From assembly GCF_009727055.1 (NCBI RefSeq), contig NC_052357.1:6214881-6278880 (forward strand): a stretch of DNA of 64,000 nucleotides, read 5' to 3'. Position 1 is the first letter of the stretch. Each line of letters begins with the position of its first letter. The DNA is from Benincasa hispida. Its lineage: Eukaryota; Streptophyta; Magnoliopsida; Cucurbitales; Cucurbitaceae. This document shows positions 10,967-21,351 of this stretch, piece after piece. The translations under genes and the position numbers were made by a program. The notes beneath the pieces were generated by a model. The model ran no database searches. It worked only from the letters and a program-made list of their open reading frames with translations, and had not been told where the DNA came from.

Positions 10967-11635
10967 AACTACAAAAACATTATCCAGTAACAAATAACAT
11001 TTCTTGTCAACAAATAACTTCAGCCTGCCTACAGCAATAGCTGAAACAACCTTACTAGTACCGACTCGTAGAGTTATCTCTCCCTTTGGCAACATTTGCC
11101 TGGAACTGAATCCTTGGTAAGAGAAACTGACATGATTGGAAGCACCTGAATCAAAGATCTAGGGAGAATCATCATTCTCTACCAGACACGTTTCCAAGAC
11201 CAATAAATCAGATTTACTGTTTTTTCTCCTCTTTTGGAGAGTAGTGGGATCAGTGTCAGAACAACTGATACGACTGGGTTTGTCATCCATCCCTTTATGC
11301 TCGAAAAGTAAGAACTGACGTTCAAACAAATCTTGCAATGAGTCAGTGATCTCGCTTGCAACGACCATGTGCTCAACCCTTTTGGCTAAAACATCAGGTA
11401 TGTTAGCCAAAATGTGAAGTCGGGTCAACGAATTAGCCTTCATCCACACCTCATATGCATTGCGAACACTTCGCGGTGCATCAAGGGTCGGGACTTGAGG
11501 ACACTCCTCAACCATGGCAAATACGAGGTCGTTTTCCATAAAATATGTTTCACATGATTCTTTCCACTGTATGTAGTCGGTAATATTAAAAGCATTAAAT
11601 GGAAATACTAACGAGTTTCTGAAAAGAAAAAACAC
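10967..11635 (-). pseudogene. Copia gag and protease start (element A)
   Basis: The minus-strand ORF 11635-11159 carries a UBN2-type copia gag: YIQWKESCETYFMENDLVFA, LTRLHILANIPDVLAKRVEH, EITDSLQDLFERQF. Immediately after its TAG stop, the same frame reads IFDSGASNHV (DSGASNHV at 11152-11129), the active-site motif of copia aspartic protease. The stop sits where the family usually has Trp (W-I-D-S-G-A), so a TGG to TAG change is likely. No CCHC zinc knuckle lies between gag and protease, and the spacing is short, suggesting an internal deletion. Coding sequence runs to the hAT end at 10960. The first residues (MFFLFRNS) probably derive from non-coding leader. Confidence 0.8.
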
Positions 11636-11639
11636 ATTG

Positions 11640-14250
11640 ACCTACGTTAGGTTTGAAGCAAATACCTGTTGTAAAACAAAACAACGTCCAATAAGGTTTT
11701 AGCAAAACTAATATGAACCTTGTGTGACATCTAGTTTCGCAATGACGCTTCAAAAGTTTAGGAAAAATGCCGTCGAAGGGAGGTCAGTTATCCCACCTCT
11801 GAATTGAGAATTTCTCAACCAGTCATTAATACCAGAACAACTCTTGCTCCTATAACGACTAGTCATCATTGATTTGGCCAAGAGATCATTAACTTACTTA
11901 ACAATCTCCCGTAAGTGTGATCCGCCATTTTAGGCCCTAGAGGTCCGCCCCAAAAAGCCAATCTGAAGGGAAAAAATCTGATTGGGGAAAAACCTTAAGT
12001 GACCCTATCCATTTCTAGAGTTTATCTTGATCTTGACCAACTACCCAAAACCCATCTGAAGGGGGACACTCCCAGGGCGCCACAAGGGAGTATAGAATGA
12101 TCTCACAGTGTGAACCAATGACATAGACCATAGGACGTGTTGATAGACACCCTTCACCCACTTATATAAACACTCTCTCCGTTCACTTTGATATTGACTC
12201 ATGTAAACACTATTTGAAAGGGGATGCTCCCAGGGCACCACAAGGCCAAGCATGAATCTCACGGGTTGAACATACAGGGAGAAACATGAGTGGAATCATA
12301 GACATATCAGATACATCTCTTCCCCCCACTGAGTATTTTATAACCTAGGATTTAGCTTATTTAAAAAAAACACGGCTAAGGATTTTAACTAAGTGACTTT
12401 TAGGTTTGCCCAAGAGTAACTTTTACCTTGGATAGTTAAACAACTTTTGATCATCATCCATTAAACTCTTTAGTGGAGTCTTTGACCAAATCGTCGCATG
12501 CTTATTGAAAATCTATCTAATTCACATTTCCAGATAGGTTTCTACGTAGGGATGTTACATTTCCGTCAACTTAAGAACCCCAGCCTAGCCAGAACTCGCC
12601 TTAGACAAAAGGTTCCTTATAGATAGATTTAAAACAAATTTAGTCTTTTATGTCAACCAATTTAATCCTATTAAACCAATTTTAAAAGATTAATCTAGAT
12701 TACTAAACTCTTTAGAACCATTTGAACTTAGGTCTATCTCAATCCAATTTTAAAACCCTTTTAAAAAAACTTGAGGTTACCTTAAGTCCGCATGCAACTC
12801 TTTTTTATTGATTTTAGGTCTAATTTCCTTTATAACACTTATAAACGGAAACCATAACCACAATGCTAAGCTAACACATGCAAGGCATTCATAATGATTA
12901 TAAACAGCCTAAGTGGCATGCTCAATGCGTTGTCCATTCATTGCTACTTCTTTTATATAACACTTATACAAAATAACAATGAAACAAGCAAAACATGCTT
13001 CCATTCACCCTTACACTATAATACTTATAATAAAAGGATGATGCTGATAATGCTCACTGCATACAAAATATAACTCTTATATTTCATGATGCATGCGCAT
13101 GCTTTCAAGTAATTTCTTCATGTAATATTATAACATTTATAATACATGATGCATGAATAATTGCACAAACACTTTGGCATATAAGCACCATACATCACAT
13201 GTATAAGAAACCAATGATGATGAACCGGGTAAAATTTGCTTAAAAATACAAAAAATAAAGCTCACTATTATAAAGACAAGCAATCTCTGGTTCAAACAGG
13301 CGAACTAGGTCTTGAACCGCTCGGGCAAAGCATCGCGTCTCCAACCATCGTGTAATAAACTCCCCTCGATCGTTTACATGATAAAACAAACGCTTTGCTC
13401 TATCGCTTACCAACGCTCCCAGAGCTAAACGATCATTTAGCATTTACTATACGATAATTTAGAAAAATCTAAACGATCATTTAGCTACTACTAAACGATC
13501 GTGTACCTTTTACTAAGCGATGAAGCCTGAGGTACACGATCGCTTAGCGCGCTCCGCACAATGCCCGCCTTCCGCGATTGTCTAAACGACTACGATGCCA
13601 CAAAGCACCATTGCCTAAGTGATCACTTAGCTAGCGCCTCCGTATCGTATACGCGTGATCATGTAGGTAGTAACTAAGCGATGAGGCTTGCTAACTACAT
13701 AATCGTCTAGTGCGCGCCTTTTACTAAACGATGAGCATCACATGCTCCCACTACGATCGTCTACCTCTAGTGCCTATGCGATCGCGCAACCAACGCTACG
13801 CGATAGAGTAAACGATTTACCCCAACCCTTAGCATTAGCTAAACGATCGTTTAGTAAATACTATACGATCATTTAGGAAAATCTAAACGATCGCTTAGTT
13901 AAATCCCAACGATCGTTTACCTGGGCTACACGATACGACCAATGCTTGGTCTTCTTCTTCGTTGAGAACCACATCTCCATGCTTCGAAACTTCATCACGA
14001 ATGACTCAACTAACTCAAACTCTTTGAATTACAGACTCGATTGCAAAGTTAATTATGCCCAAAAACACATGGGCCCTTACAAATTAACACTATGTAATTT
14101 AGAAAGCTTTAACTAAAGGCAATTAAACCCGAAACATTCATCAACTCCATCCATAAAGGCAGAAAACAATTAACCACAAATACAGAAACCCACTGTAACT
14201 GCAAATGAAGTTCAAAACAGACTTGTAATTTGGAATATCAGAACAATTTA
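11640..14250 (-). other. Long non-coding leader of copia A
   Basis: About 2.6 kb between primer site and gag without a convincing ORF. It is collinear, inverted, with 28997-29276 plus 31345-33365 of copia B. It holds two diverged copies of a segment with 'ctcccagggcgccacaag' (near 12070 and 12229). It also holds five near-palindromes of the form tataacacttata (near 12831, 12955, 13015, 13066 and 13128) and the ctaaacgatcgtttag cluster (13430-13930). Confidence 0.65.
13430..13930. repeat. Cluster of ctaaacgatcgtttag palindromes
   Basis: Many copies and part copies of aaacgatc / gatcgttta and variants (acgcgatc, taagcgatg, tacacgatc), spaced 20-60 bp apart, often with both palindrome halves. 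The same motif recurs in the LTRs of this copia family (14700-14857, 28395-28560, 29690-29890, 33390-33410) and in the leader of copia B (31400-31900). Confidence 0.85.
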
Positions 14251-14262
14251 GCTTTGATACCA
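14251..14262 (-). other. Primer-binding site of copia A
   Basis: The minus strand reads TGGTATCAAAGC. This matches TGGTATCAGAGC, the complement of the initiator-Met tRNA 3' end, at 11 of 12 positions. It lies two bases from the end of the LTR (…ttccttca, then at). Confidence 0.85.
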
Positions 14263-14264
14263 AT

Positions 14265-14857
14265 TGAAGGAAATTGAGCAGAAGACTAGATCATTCCAAA
14301 TTACAATCATGTATGAACATTACAAATTACAGTCGTATACAGAAACAAATGGTATGAAATTAGTACATAAATTATAGCATGAAAACTACAAATGAACAAG
14401 GAAAATATTACGAACATTTGTAGACTCGCCTCCACGCTCTTTGCTCATGAACGCTCGAACACAGCAACCTCGAACACTCGAACAACACGACCGCTCCATA
14501 GCACGAATACCGTGCACTCGTCCTCAACGATCGCCTCGGTCACAAACTCTCCAGTAACACGAATGGTCTCCACAGAACCTCGACGGCGTCGAGTTGAGTA
14601 AGACACCACCAAGAAGGCTACCTTGGTATTCTTGGTGTGAGAATTCAGAGGGTGTGCTCTGTGTGGACTTGGTATGAGGCAGACGAAAGAGGAATGAACA
14701 ATCGTGTACACGATTGGGTAAGTGGGAGAAGACTGGACCTATCGTATAGGTCGATGCCTAATCGTTTAGCAAAAGCTAAACGAACGTCTAGCAAAAGCTA
14801 AACGATCGTTTAGTACCGTCTCTATCGCCTACAAACACTACCAATCGTTTAGCTCGC
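14265..14857 (-). repeat. Copia A 5' LTR, distal (U5-side) part
   Basis: It is homologous, inverted, to about 28390-28981 of the copia B LTR, sharing the exon-like segment around 'gagaattc…accaaggt' and the acgatcgtttag palindromes. It is separated from its other half (21352-22827) by the element 14858-21346. The two halves together measure about 2.07 kb, matching the intact LTR of copia B (2047 bp). Confidence 0.8.
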
Positions 14858-16659
14858 TGATAATTTGTAGAAATACAAGTTATTTATGCCACTTATCTAG
14901 ATATCGCGGCCAAAAATTAGTGAATATGCATCGATTGTATGAAAATTAGCTTAGACTTACAATAATTATAAATGATCGCAATTACACCCACTAACACCAT
15001 AAAGATGGAAGACAAGCCGAATTTTACTCTGTTTTGCAGGAAACCAAGTCACCGCTTGCACTCAAGGCTCACGAAAATCTAATCAATGCATCTCTGTCAC
15101 ACTGCGCCCGTCAATCAACAATGAAGAGATATTACCGCAATGACGGTGCAATGCGAAAGTCGATCTAGAGCCGACTTTCAACCGCATGCGGTAATAAAAA
15201 AACACCGCATGCGAACTCACGATCGAAAGATGCAGCTGAGCAACGCAAAAGCGGAGGATTGAGACACGTGTACAACTAACAGTTATGCAGAATTGACGGT
15301 CTGATTGCATAAGAGAAGGAATAATATCCCTCCATCTTCGGAATTACCATAATAATCAGTGGAGACCACAAGGCCGGAATCAAAGACCTGTACCTATAAA
15401 TACCCCATAGATTTCAGAGAAAACTTACGCTACACTATACGGGGCTAATTGCTGCTAAAGTGTTGAGAGAAAAGGCTGAGCTGAACGCTCAAGTGAAGAA
15501 ATCCGGGAAGAAGACAAGACAAGGCCAAGAGGTGAGTCTCAGATCTAATCTGCCAAATACCCGATCTGAAGCTCTGTGCACAGAAACCTGCTACCGGTGG
15601 AGCAAGCCTGAGAGAGAAGCTCTTCCTACCATCATATCCATCCTATCCGGCAAGCAGATCTCCATCGAATCGGTGCCAAGACATTGGCAGTTCTTTGTAT
15701 CTATTCTGTCTCTTTCATCATTGTATTTCACTTTCTCTTTATCTCTTCATTCACACACCATGTATCAAACGCGTAATAGACATATTAAATGTTTCGATAG
15801 CTTTCATATACCATTCTCTGTCTATTTTCGTTCCTCTATTAATCACTTTTTCCATGATGTCTTCTTAATCCCCTGATAGTTAATATGAATCAAACAAGTA
15901 CTTAATCTATGTTAAACGTATAAAATGCATTTAGCTAAGGCATGCTAGACGACATCTTCACTTGTGAGAGCAAAAGTGAAGATGCCATTCTGATCTATCA
16001 AGAGAAGTTTAGAAGAATGTGTTAACTAAAGCGAATAGTACTTCCAGACATGGAAGCAACCTTGCGTTCATTACGTTATTTTGTGTTTCACCACAGACAT
16101 GTGGGAGCATGGCCAATCACTGAAAGGTGTACGCCAAGAGAAGAGCGGAACAGTATTTCTAGCCTCAACGCAATTGAGAACTTGCACTGTTTATATTATT
16201 TATCTTTTTCTTTCTATTATGTTCATAAGACTTGCTGCCGCATTCCAAGTTCTTTGTATAACCTTCGCAGCCAGCCTTGACCCCAGCATCTTGTATCATG
16301 AGCCTGTATCTCGTATCATCTAGCTTAGATTTATTATATTTTATTTTATTATTGCATTTTTACTGCTTACTTTATTTTACCGTAAATTATATACTTGTAT
16401 AAACCCATTTTTAAAGATTGAAAAACCTGGTCGCATATATCACAAAGATACCACAATAACCTAAAACAGTCCCTGTGTTCAACCTTGGATCATACCGAGA
16501 AACTTGCGATGAAATTACACTTAGTTCCATCGTAAGGAAACTTGTGACAACGCATGACATACTACGTGAACATTCATAATTAACGTATATCTAGAAGTAG
16601 TATCACATCATTTCGAGCATAGAACATCATTAATCATACACGTCAGCATTTTTACAACA
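14858..16659 (+). repeat. 5' LTR of element 2
   Basis: 1802 bp, TG…CA. It is collinear with 19544-21346, with scattered substitutions and small indels. It carries tataaata at 15395-15402, a plausible U3 TATA box. Plus-strand ORFs inside it (for example 15460-15876) are chance frames repeated in the other LTR. Confidence 0.9.
15395..15402 (+). promoter_or_regulatory. Putative LTR TATA box
   Basis: tataaata within cctataaatacccc. Its counterparts are in the 3' LTR (about 20082, cttataaatgcccc) and, inverted, in both LTRs of element 1 (near 1630 and 7830). Conservation in all four LTR copies supports a promoter role. Confidence 0.55.
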
Positions 16660-16665
16660 AGTTTA

Positions 16666-16682
16666 TGGCGCCGTTGCCGGGG
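16666..16682 (+). other. Primer-binding site, tRNA-Asp type
   Basis: tggcgccgttgccgggg is the exact complement of the plant tRNA-Asp(GTC) 3' end including CCA, as in Athila/Tat elements. It begins six bases after the LTR end at 16659. Confidence 0.85.
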
Positions 16683-16879
16683 ATTTGGTTAACGGTTTAT
16701 TATTTGAGTGTGTTTTTGGTATTTTGCAAGACAAATCTCTTTGTACTGATTGTTCAACGCAGAGAGTAATCTGACGGCTTGCGAGCGCTGGAGTGATCTA
16801 GTGATTTTAAGCGGACCTAGAGATCAAGTGTACTATTCATGCAGAAGTTCATCAGGGCCAAAGTAATTGGTGAAGAAGT

Positions 16880-17747
16880 ATGGCTAATGAAGATATGGCA
16901 CCCGCAGGAAACCAAATGAGAAATTTACCGGCGCAAGATCCAATTTTTCTTGCGGTAACCATAATATCCCTATGAGGGAATATGTGGCGCCTGATTTTTA
17001 TAATTTCTCACCAGGAATTTCAAGACCCATGGTTGAGGGGAATGCAAGCTTTGAAATAAAACCTATTATGCTACAAATGATTTAGAATGTGGGACAATTT
17101 GGAGGATTACAGGGAGAAGACCCACACGCTCATTTGAAAAATTTTGTAGACATGTGCAGTGCATTCTCCATACTTGATGTGACTCAAGAAAGACTTAGGT
17201 TATATCTTTTCCCATACACACTGCAGGATGAAGCAAAGAGGTGGGCTCAGTCACTCGAGCCGAATGAGATTAAAGCATGGGAACAGTTGGTTGATAGGTT
17301 CATGAACAGATTCTTCCCTCTAGCCATCAACGTAAGAAGATAAAGGGATGTGTTGAATTTTGAACAAAAGGGTTACGAAACCTTGAGCACTGCCTGGGTG
17401 CGATTTCTTCAGTTAGCGAAGAGTTGTCCCCATATCGAGATTCCTAATAGTATTTTGATGGAAACCTTTTACAATGGCTTAGACCAATCAACGCAAGTAG
17501 TTGCCGATGCCTCCGCAGAAGGAGGATTAATGAATAAGTTATATAAGGAAGCAAAGAACATATTGAACCGCATCTCGTGACATTCTAACGAGTGAGTTGA
17601 TAACGGGCTTGAGGTAAGAGGTCCGGAGTAAGAAAGAGTAGAAAGGGTCGATGTGTCAACGAACACAATGAGCGCATTGGTCGAGCAAATGACCACAATG
17701 ACCTCACTCCTCCAGACAGTGGCTAATCAGCAGGGAACTCTCTCTTA
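16880..17747 (+). pseudogene. Ty3/gypsy (Athila-type) gag of element 2
   Basis: The start is probably the ATG at 16880 (MANEDMAPAGNQMRN). Frames then give FEIKPIMLQMI, GQFGGLQGEDPHAHLKNFVD, LFPYTLQDEAKRWAQSLEPN, WEQLVDRFMNRFFPL and METFYNGLDQSTQVVADASA, a recognisable Retrotrans_gag core. The tail ends VSTNTMSALVEQMTTMTSLL. Stops or shifts near 16974, 17083, 17341, 17578 and 17630 break it. There is no zinc knuckle and nothing resembling protease or reverse transcriptase downstream. It encodes the structural particle protein of the retrotransposon; this copy is inactive. Confidence 0.85.
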
Positions 17748-19543
17748 GGGAACAGCGCATTCAAAGTCAATGGTCAGCGGATTAAGCTCTACTATGGTGG
17801 CGACTTCGGTCGACGCATGGACACCATTGACTTGGGCAAGCAGGATTAAACCACTTACAGGGGGAGTGATTGCAGTAATTCTAAGAATTTCTTTCAATCA
17901 GCTTCCTTATTTATGTTTACTTGCTTTCTTTACAGCTTTCTTTCACCATTTTCTAAATTCCGTTAATTACTGTCTAGTAGGATTAGTCTTTAATGCTTTT
18001 TTTTATTATGTACTTTCAACCACTTACAGTCGCATGTATTTCTATTATGTATTTTCTGAAGTAAGAAGAAAGGAAAGTAAACTGGTATGTAATGAGAAAA
18101 TGGGTGTAGCAAGTGGTACCAAGAAACACTATGCATCCAGTACACCCAAATGCATTGTGGTGAGGGGTGTGTTGCACGCGTATATGTCCTTTGCCCGGCC
18201 TTAGTTAAATGCACTATGTCGAGGTACCCTCCAGAAATGTGTTTAGTTAAGGGGTGTGTTGCGGGGATGTATGCATGTTGCCCATCCTTGGCAAAAATGT
18301 ATCTGCNAATGTGTTTAGTTAAGGGGTGTGTTGCGGGGATGTATGCATGTTGCCCATCCTTGGCAAAAATGTATCTGCGTTTATTGGAAGCAGGGTGCGA
18401 ATCTTAATCGTGCATCCTTCCGACTCAAATTTGAAAGAAAAGCTCAAATTCTTTGACTCTTGTACAGGCAACAAAAATTTTTGTATTACGTTCAATTACA
18501 CTTATTTGTACACTTTGTTAATATTCAATACAATTAGAGTACATGATTCATTCTACTTTTTGCCTATGCCTCTTTTTCTTTATCTTCCTTTGTTAATTTT
18601 TGTGATGTTCTTAATCTTTTATTTTTACGATCTTTATTGCGTTGCTATAATGTATTATATGTTTATACTTAGAAATATTTTCCATTCTTAGTAAATTCTG
18701 ACTAACACTTAGTTAATTCTTAGTTTAGCAACACTTTACCTTTTATCTTTCAAAGTTCTGCTCAAACCTTTTTTTTGAAATTTTCTTCTAAGTGTTTGTC
18801 TAATCTATCCAAACAACGCAATGAGAACCTTTCTCATCTTTAAATTTGGGGGTGGGGAAGGTCTGAGCAGATAAGATCAAGAATATGCAGTATTTAAGAA
18901 AATGCATCCATTTTCCAAAGATTTTTTTTTTTTAATGCAAAACTCCAATGTTAGCACAAGGGAAAACCTCAAAACTGTCCTAACCTGATAAGAGTTTAGT
19001 TGTGAAAGAAGCCTGCTCGTAGTTGGATGTTCGTATGACACCCGTCCGAGCAAGACAAAACGAAGGTGGGTTAAGAACAACGCAGTATGGAAAGAAAAAT
19101 AAAAGAATGCAAGAGATAACTCCTTTGAATGTCATGAGTTAAAATTGAAATTGGCACACAACCGTAGTTGGATGTCCGCATGACACCCGTGGGGATAAGC
19201 CAAAACAAAGAGTGTAACCATGACCAATAGTCTCTAAGTAAATAAATGATGCAAAGTTTTGCTCACCGCATATAGATACATCAAGTTGTTTTGACAAAGA
19301 AGAGATAAACATTCTATTTCGAAAACTAGAAAAGCATCTTTGAGCAGAATTTTGTCATATAGAAGAATAAAGTAGGGCTGCTAAGAATTAACATGGTTAG
19401 AAGGAAATTGCGATGTCAAGTAATGTGCCTAAGTGTAACAATCGAAGCAACCAATCATCGCAAAAATATAGGATAGGAATTGAGCATGATTGCCTGAGTA
19501 GAAGATATGCTCGAGGACAAGCATATATCTAAATTTGGGGGTG
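17748..19543 (+). other. Non-coding 3' part of element 2, with two polypurine tracts
   Basis: No gene recognised in 17748-18700. A segment around 18150-18380 holds repeated 'ggggtgtgttgc…catcc' units. From about 18770 to 19543 the sequence matches 2198-3110 of element 1 in inverse orientation. Purine tracts aaatttgggggtggggaag (18841-18859) and aatttgggggtg (19532-19543) are conserved in both elements; the second directly precedes the 3' LTR. The motif 'cgtagttggatgt(t/c)cg(t/c)atgacacccg' occurs twice (about 19018 and 19163). Confidence 0.7.
18236..18378. other. Single N flanked by an exact 71-bp direct duplication
   Basis: Bases 18236-18306 and 18308-18378 are identical and separated only by the N at 18307, the same pattern as at 1061. 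Probably an unmerged contig overlap. Confidence 0.88.
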
Positions 19544-21346
19544 TGATAACTTGTAGAAATACAAGTTATTTATGCCACCTTATCTAGATATTGCGGCCAA
19601 ATGTTAGTGAATATGCGCCGATTGTATGAAAATTAGCTTAGAATTACAATAATTATAAATGATCGCAATTACACCCACTAACACCATAAAGATGGAAAAC
19701 AAGCTGAATTTTACTCTGTTTTACAGGAAACCAAGTCATCACTTGCGCTCAAGGCTCACGAAAAGCTGATCAATGCATCTCTGTCACATTGCGCCCGTCA
19801 ATCAACAATGAAGAGACGATTATCGCAATGACGGCGCAATGCAACAGTTGATCCAGAGCTGACTTTCAACCGCATGCGGCAATAAAAATAACATCGCAAG
19901 CAAACTCACGATCGAAAGATGTAGCTGAGCAAGCAAAAGTGAAGGATTGAGACACGTGTACAACTAACGGTTGTGCAGAATTGATGGTCTGATTGCATAA
20001 CAGAAGGAATAATATCCCTCCATCTTCGGAATTACCATAACAATCAGTGGGGACCACAAGGCCGGAGTTAAAGACCTGCACTTATAAATGCCCCATAGAT
20101 TTTAGAGAAAACTTATGCTACTTGATACGGGGCTAATTGTTGCTAAAGTGTTGAGAGAAAAGGCTGAGCTGAGCACTCAAGTGAAGAAATCTGGAAAGAA
20201 TACGAGACAAGGCAGAGAGGTGAGTCTCAGATCTAATCTGCCAAATACCCGATTTAAAGCTCTGTGCACAGAAACCTACTATCGGTGGAGCAAGCCTGAA
20301 ATGAAAGCTCTTCCTACCATCATATCCATCCTATCCGGCAAGCAGATCTCCATCGAATCGGTGCCAAGACATTGACACTTGTTTGTATCTGTTCTGTCTC
20401 TTTCATCGTTGTATTTCACTTTCTTTTTATCTCTTCATTCATACACCATGTATCAAACGCTTAATAGACATATTAAATGTTTCGATAGCTTTCATATACC
20501 ATTCTCTGTCTATTTCCGTTCCTCCATTAATCACTTTCTCCATGATGTCTTCTTACTCCCCTGATAGTTAATATGAATCAAACAAGTACTTAATATGTGT
20601 CAAAGGTATAAAATGCATTTAGCTAAGGCATGCTAGACGGCATCTTCACCTGTGAGAGTAGAAGTGAAGATGCCATTCTGATCTATCAAGAGAAGGTTAG
20701 AAGAATGTGTTAACTAAAGTGAGTAGTACTTCTAGACATGGAAGCAACCTTGCGTTCATTATGTTATTCTGTGTTTCACCATAGACATGTAGGAGCGTGG
20801 CCGATCACTGAAAGGTGTACACCAAGAGAAGAGCGAAACATTATTTCTAGCTTTAACGCAATTGAGAACTTGCTCTATTTATATTATTTATCTTTTTCTT
20901 TCTATTCTATTCATAAGACTTGCCGCTGCATTCCACGTTCTTTGCATAACCTTCGCAGCCAGCCTTGACCCCAGCATCTTGTATCATGAGCCTGTATCTC
21001 GTATAATCTAGCTTAAGTTTATTGTATTTTATTTTAGTATCGCTTTTTACTGCTTACTTTATTTTACCGCAATTTATATACTTGTACAAACCCATTTGTA
21101 AAGATTGAAAATTCTGGTCGCATATATCACAAACATACCATAATAACCTAAAACAGTCCCTGTGTTCGACCTCGGATCATACCGAGAAACTTGCGGTGAA
21201 ATTACACTTGGTTCCATCGTAAGGAAACTTGTGACAACGCATGACATACTACGTGAACATTCATAATTAACGCATATCTAGAAGTAGTATCACATCATTT
21301 CGAGCATAGAAGATCATCAATCATACACATCAACGTTTTTACAACA
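19544..21346 (+). repeat. 3' LTR of element 2
   Basis: 1803 bp, TG…CA, collinear with 14858-16659. It is followed directly by the target duplication ctcgc (21347-21351) and the resuming copia A LTR. Confidence 0.9.
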
Positions 21347-21351
21347 CTCGC

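Larger units (their letters stand above)
14858..21346 (+). mobile_element. Gag-only Athila-like LTR retrotransposon ('element 2')
   Basis: LTRs at 14858-16659 and 19544-21346 start TGATAA and end ACAACA. They are flanked by a perfect 5-bp target duplication, ctcgc, at 14853-14857 and 21347-21351. A 17-base primer site complementary to tRNA-Asp follows the 5' LTR, and a polypurine tract precedes the 3' LTR. The internal 2.9 kb holds a damaged gag and no protease or pol. The LTR and 3' region are homologous to element 1. Total length 6.5 kb; it lies inside the 5' LTR of copia A. Confidence 0.9.

Noticed and set aside
13430..13930. Possible CRISPR-like array of short repeats
   Set aside because: Repeats are palindromic and irregularly spaced with variable sequence in a plant LTR element. 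There are no uniform spacers or cas genes.
15460..15876. 138-residue plus-strand ORF
   Set aside because: It lies wholly inside an LTR and recurs, altered, in the other LTR (20115-20564). No recognisable protein.
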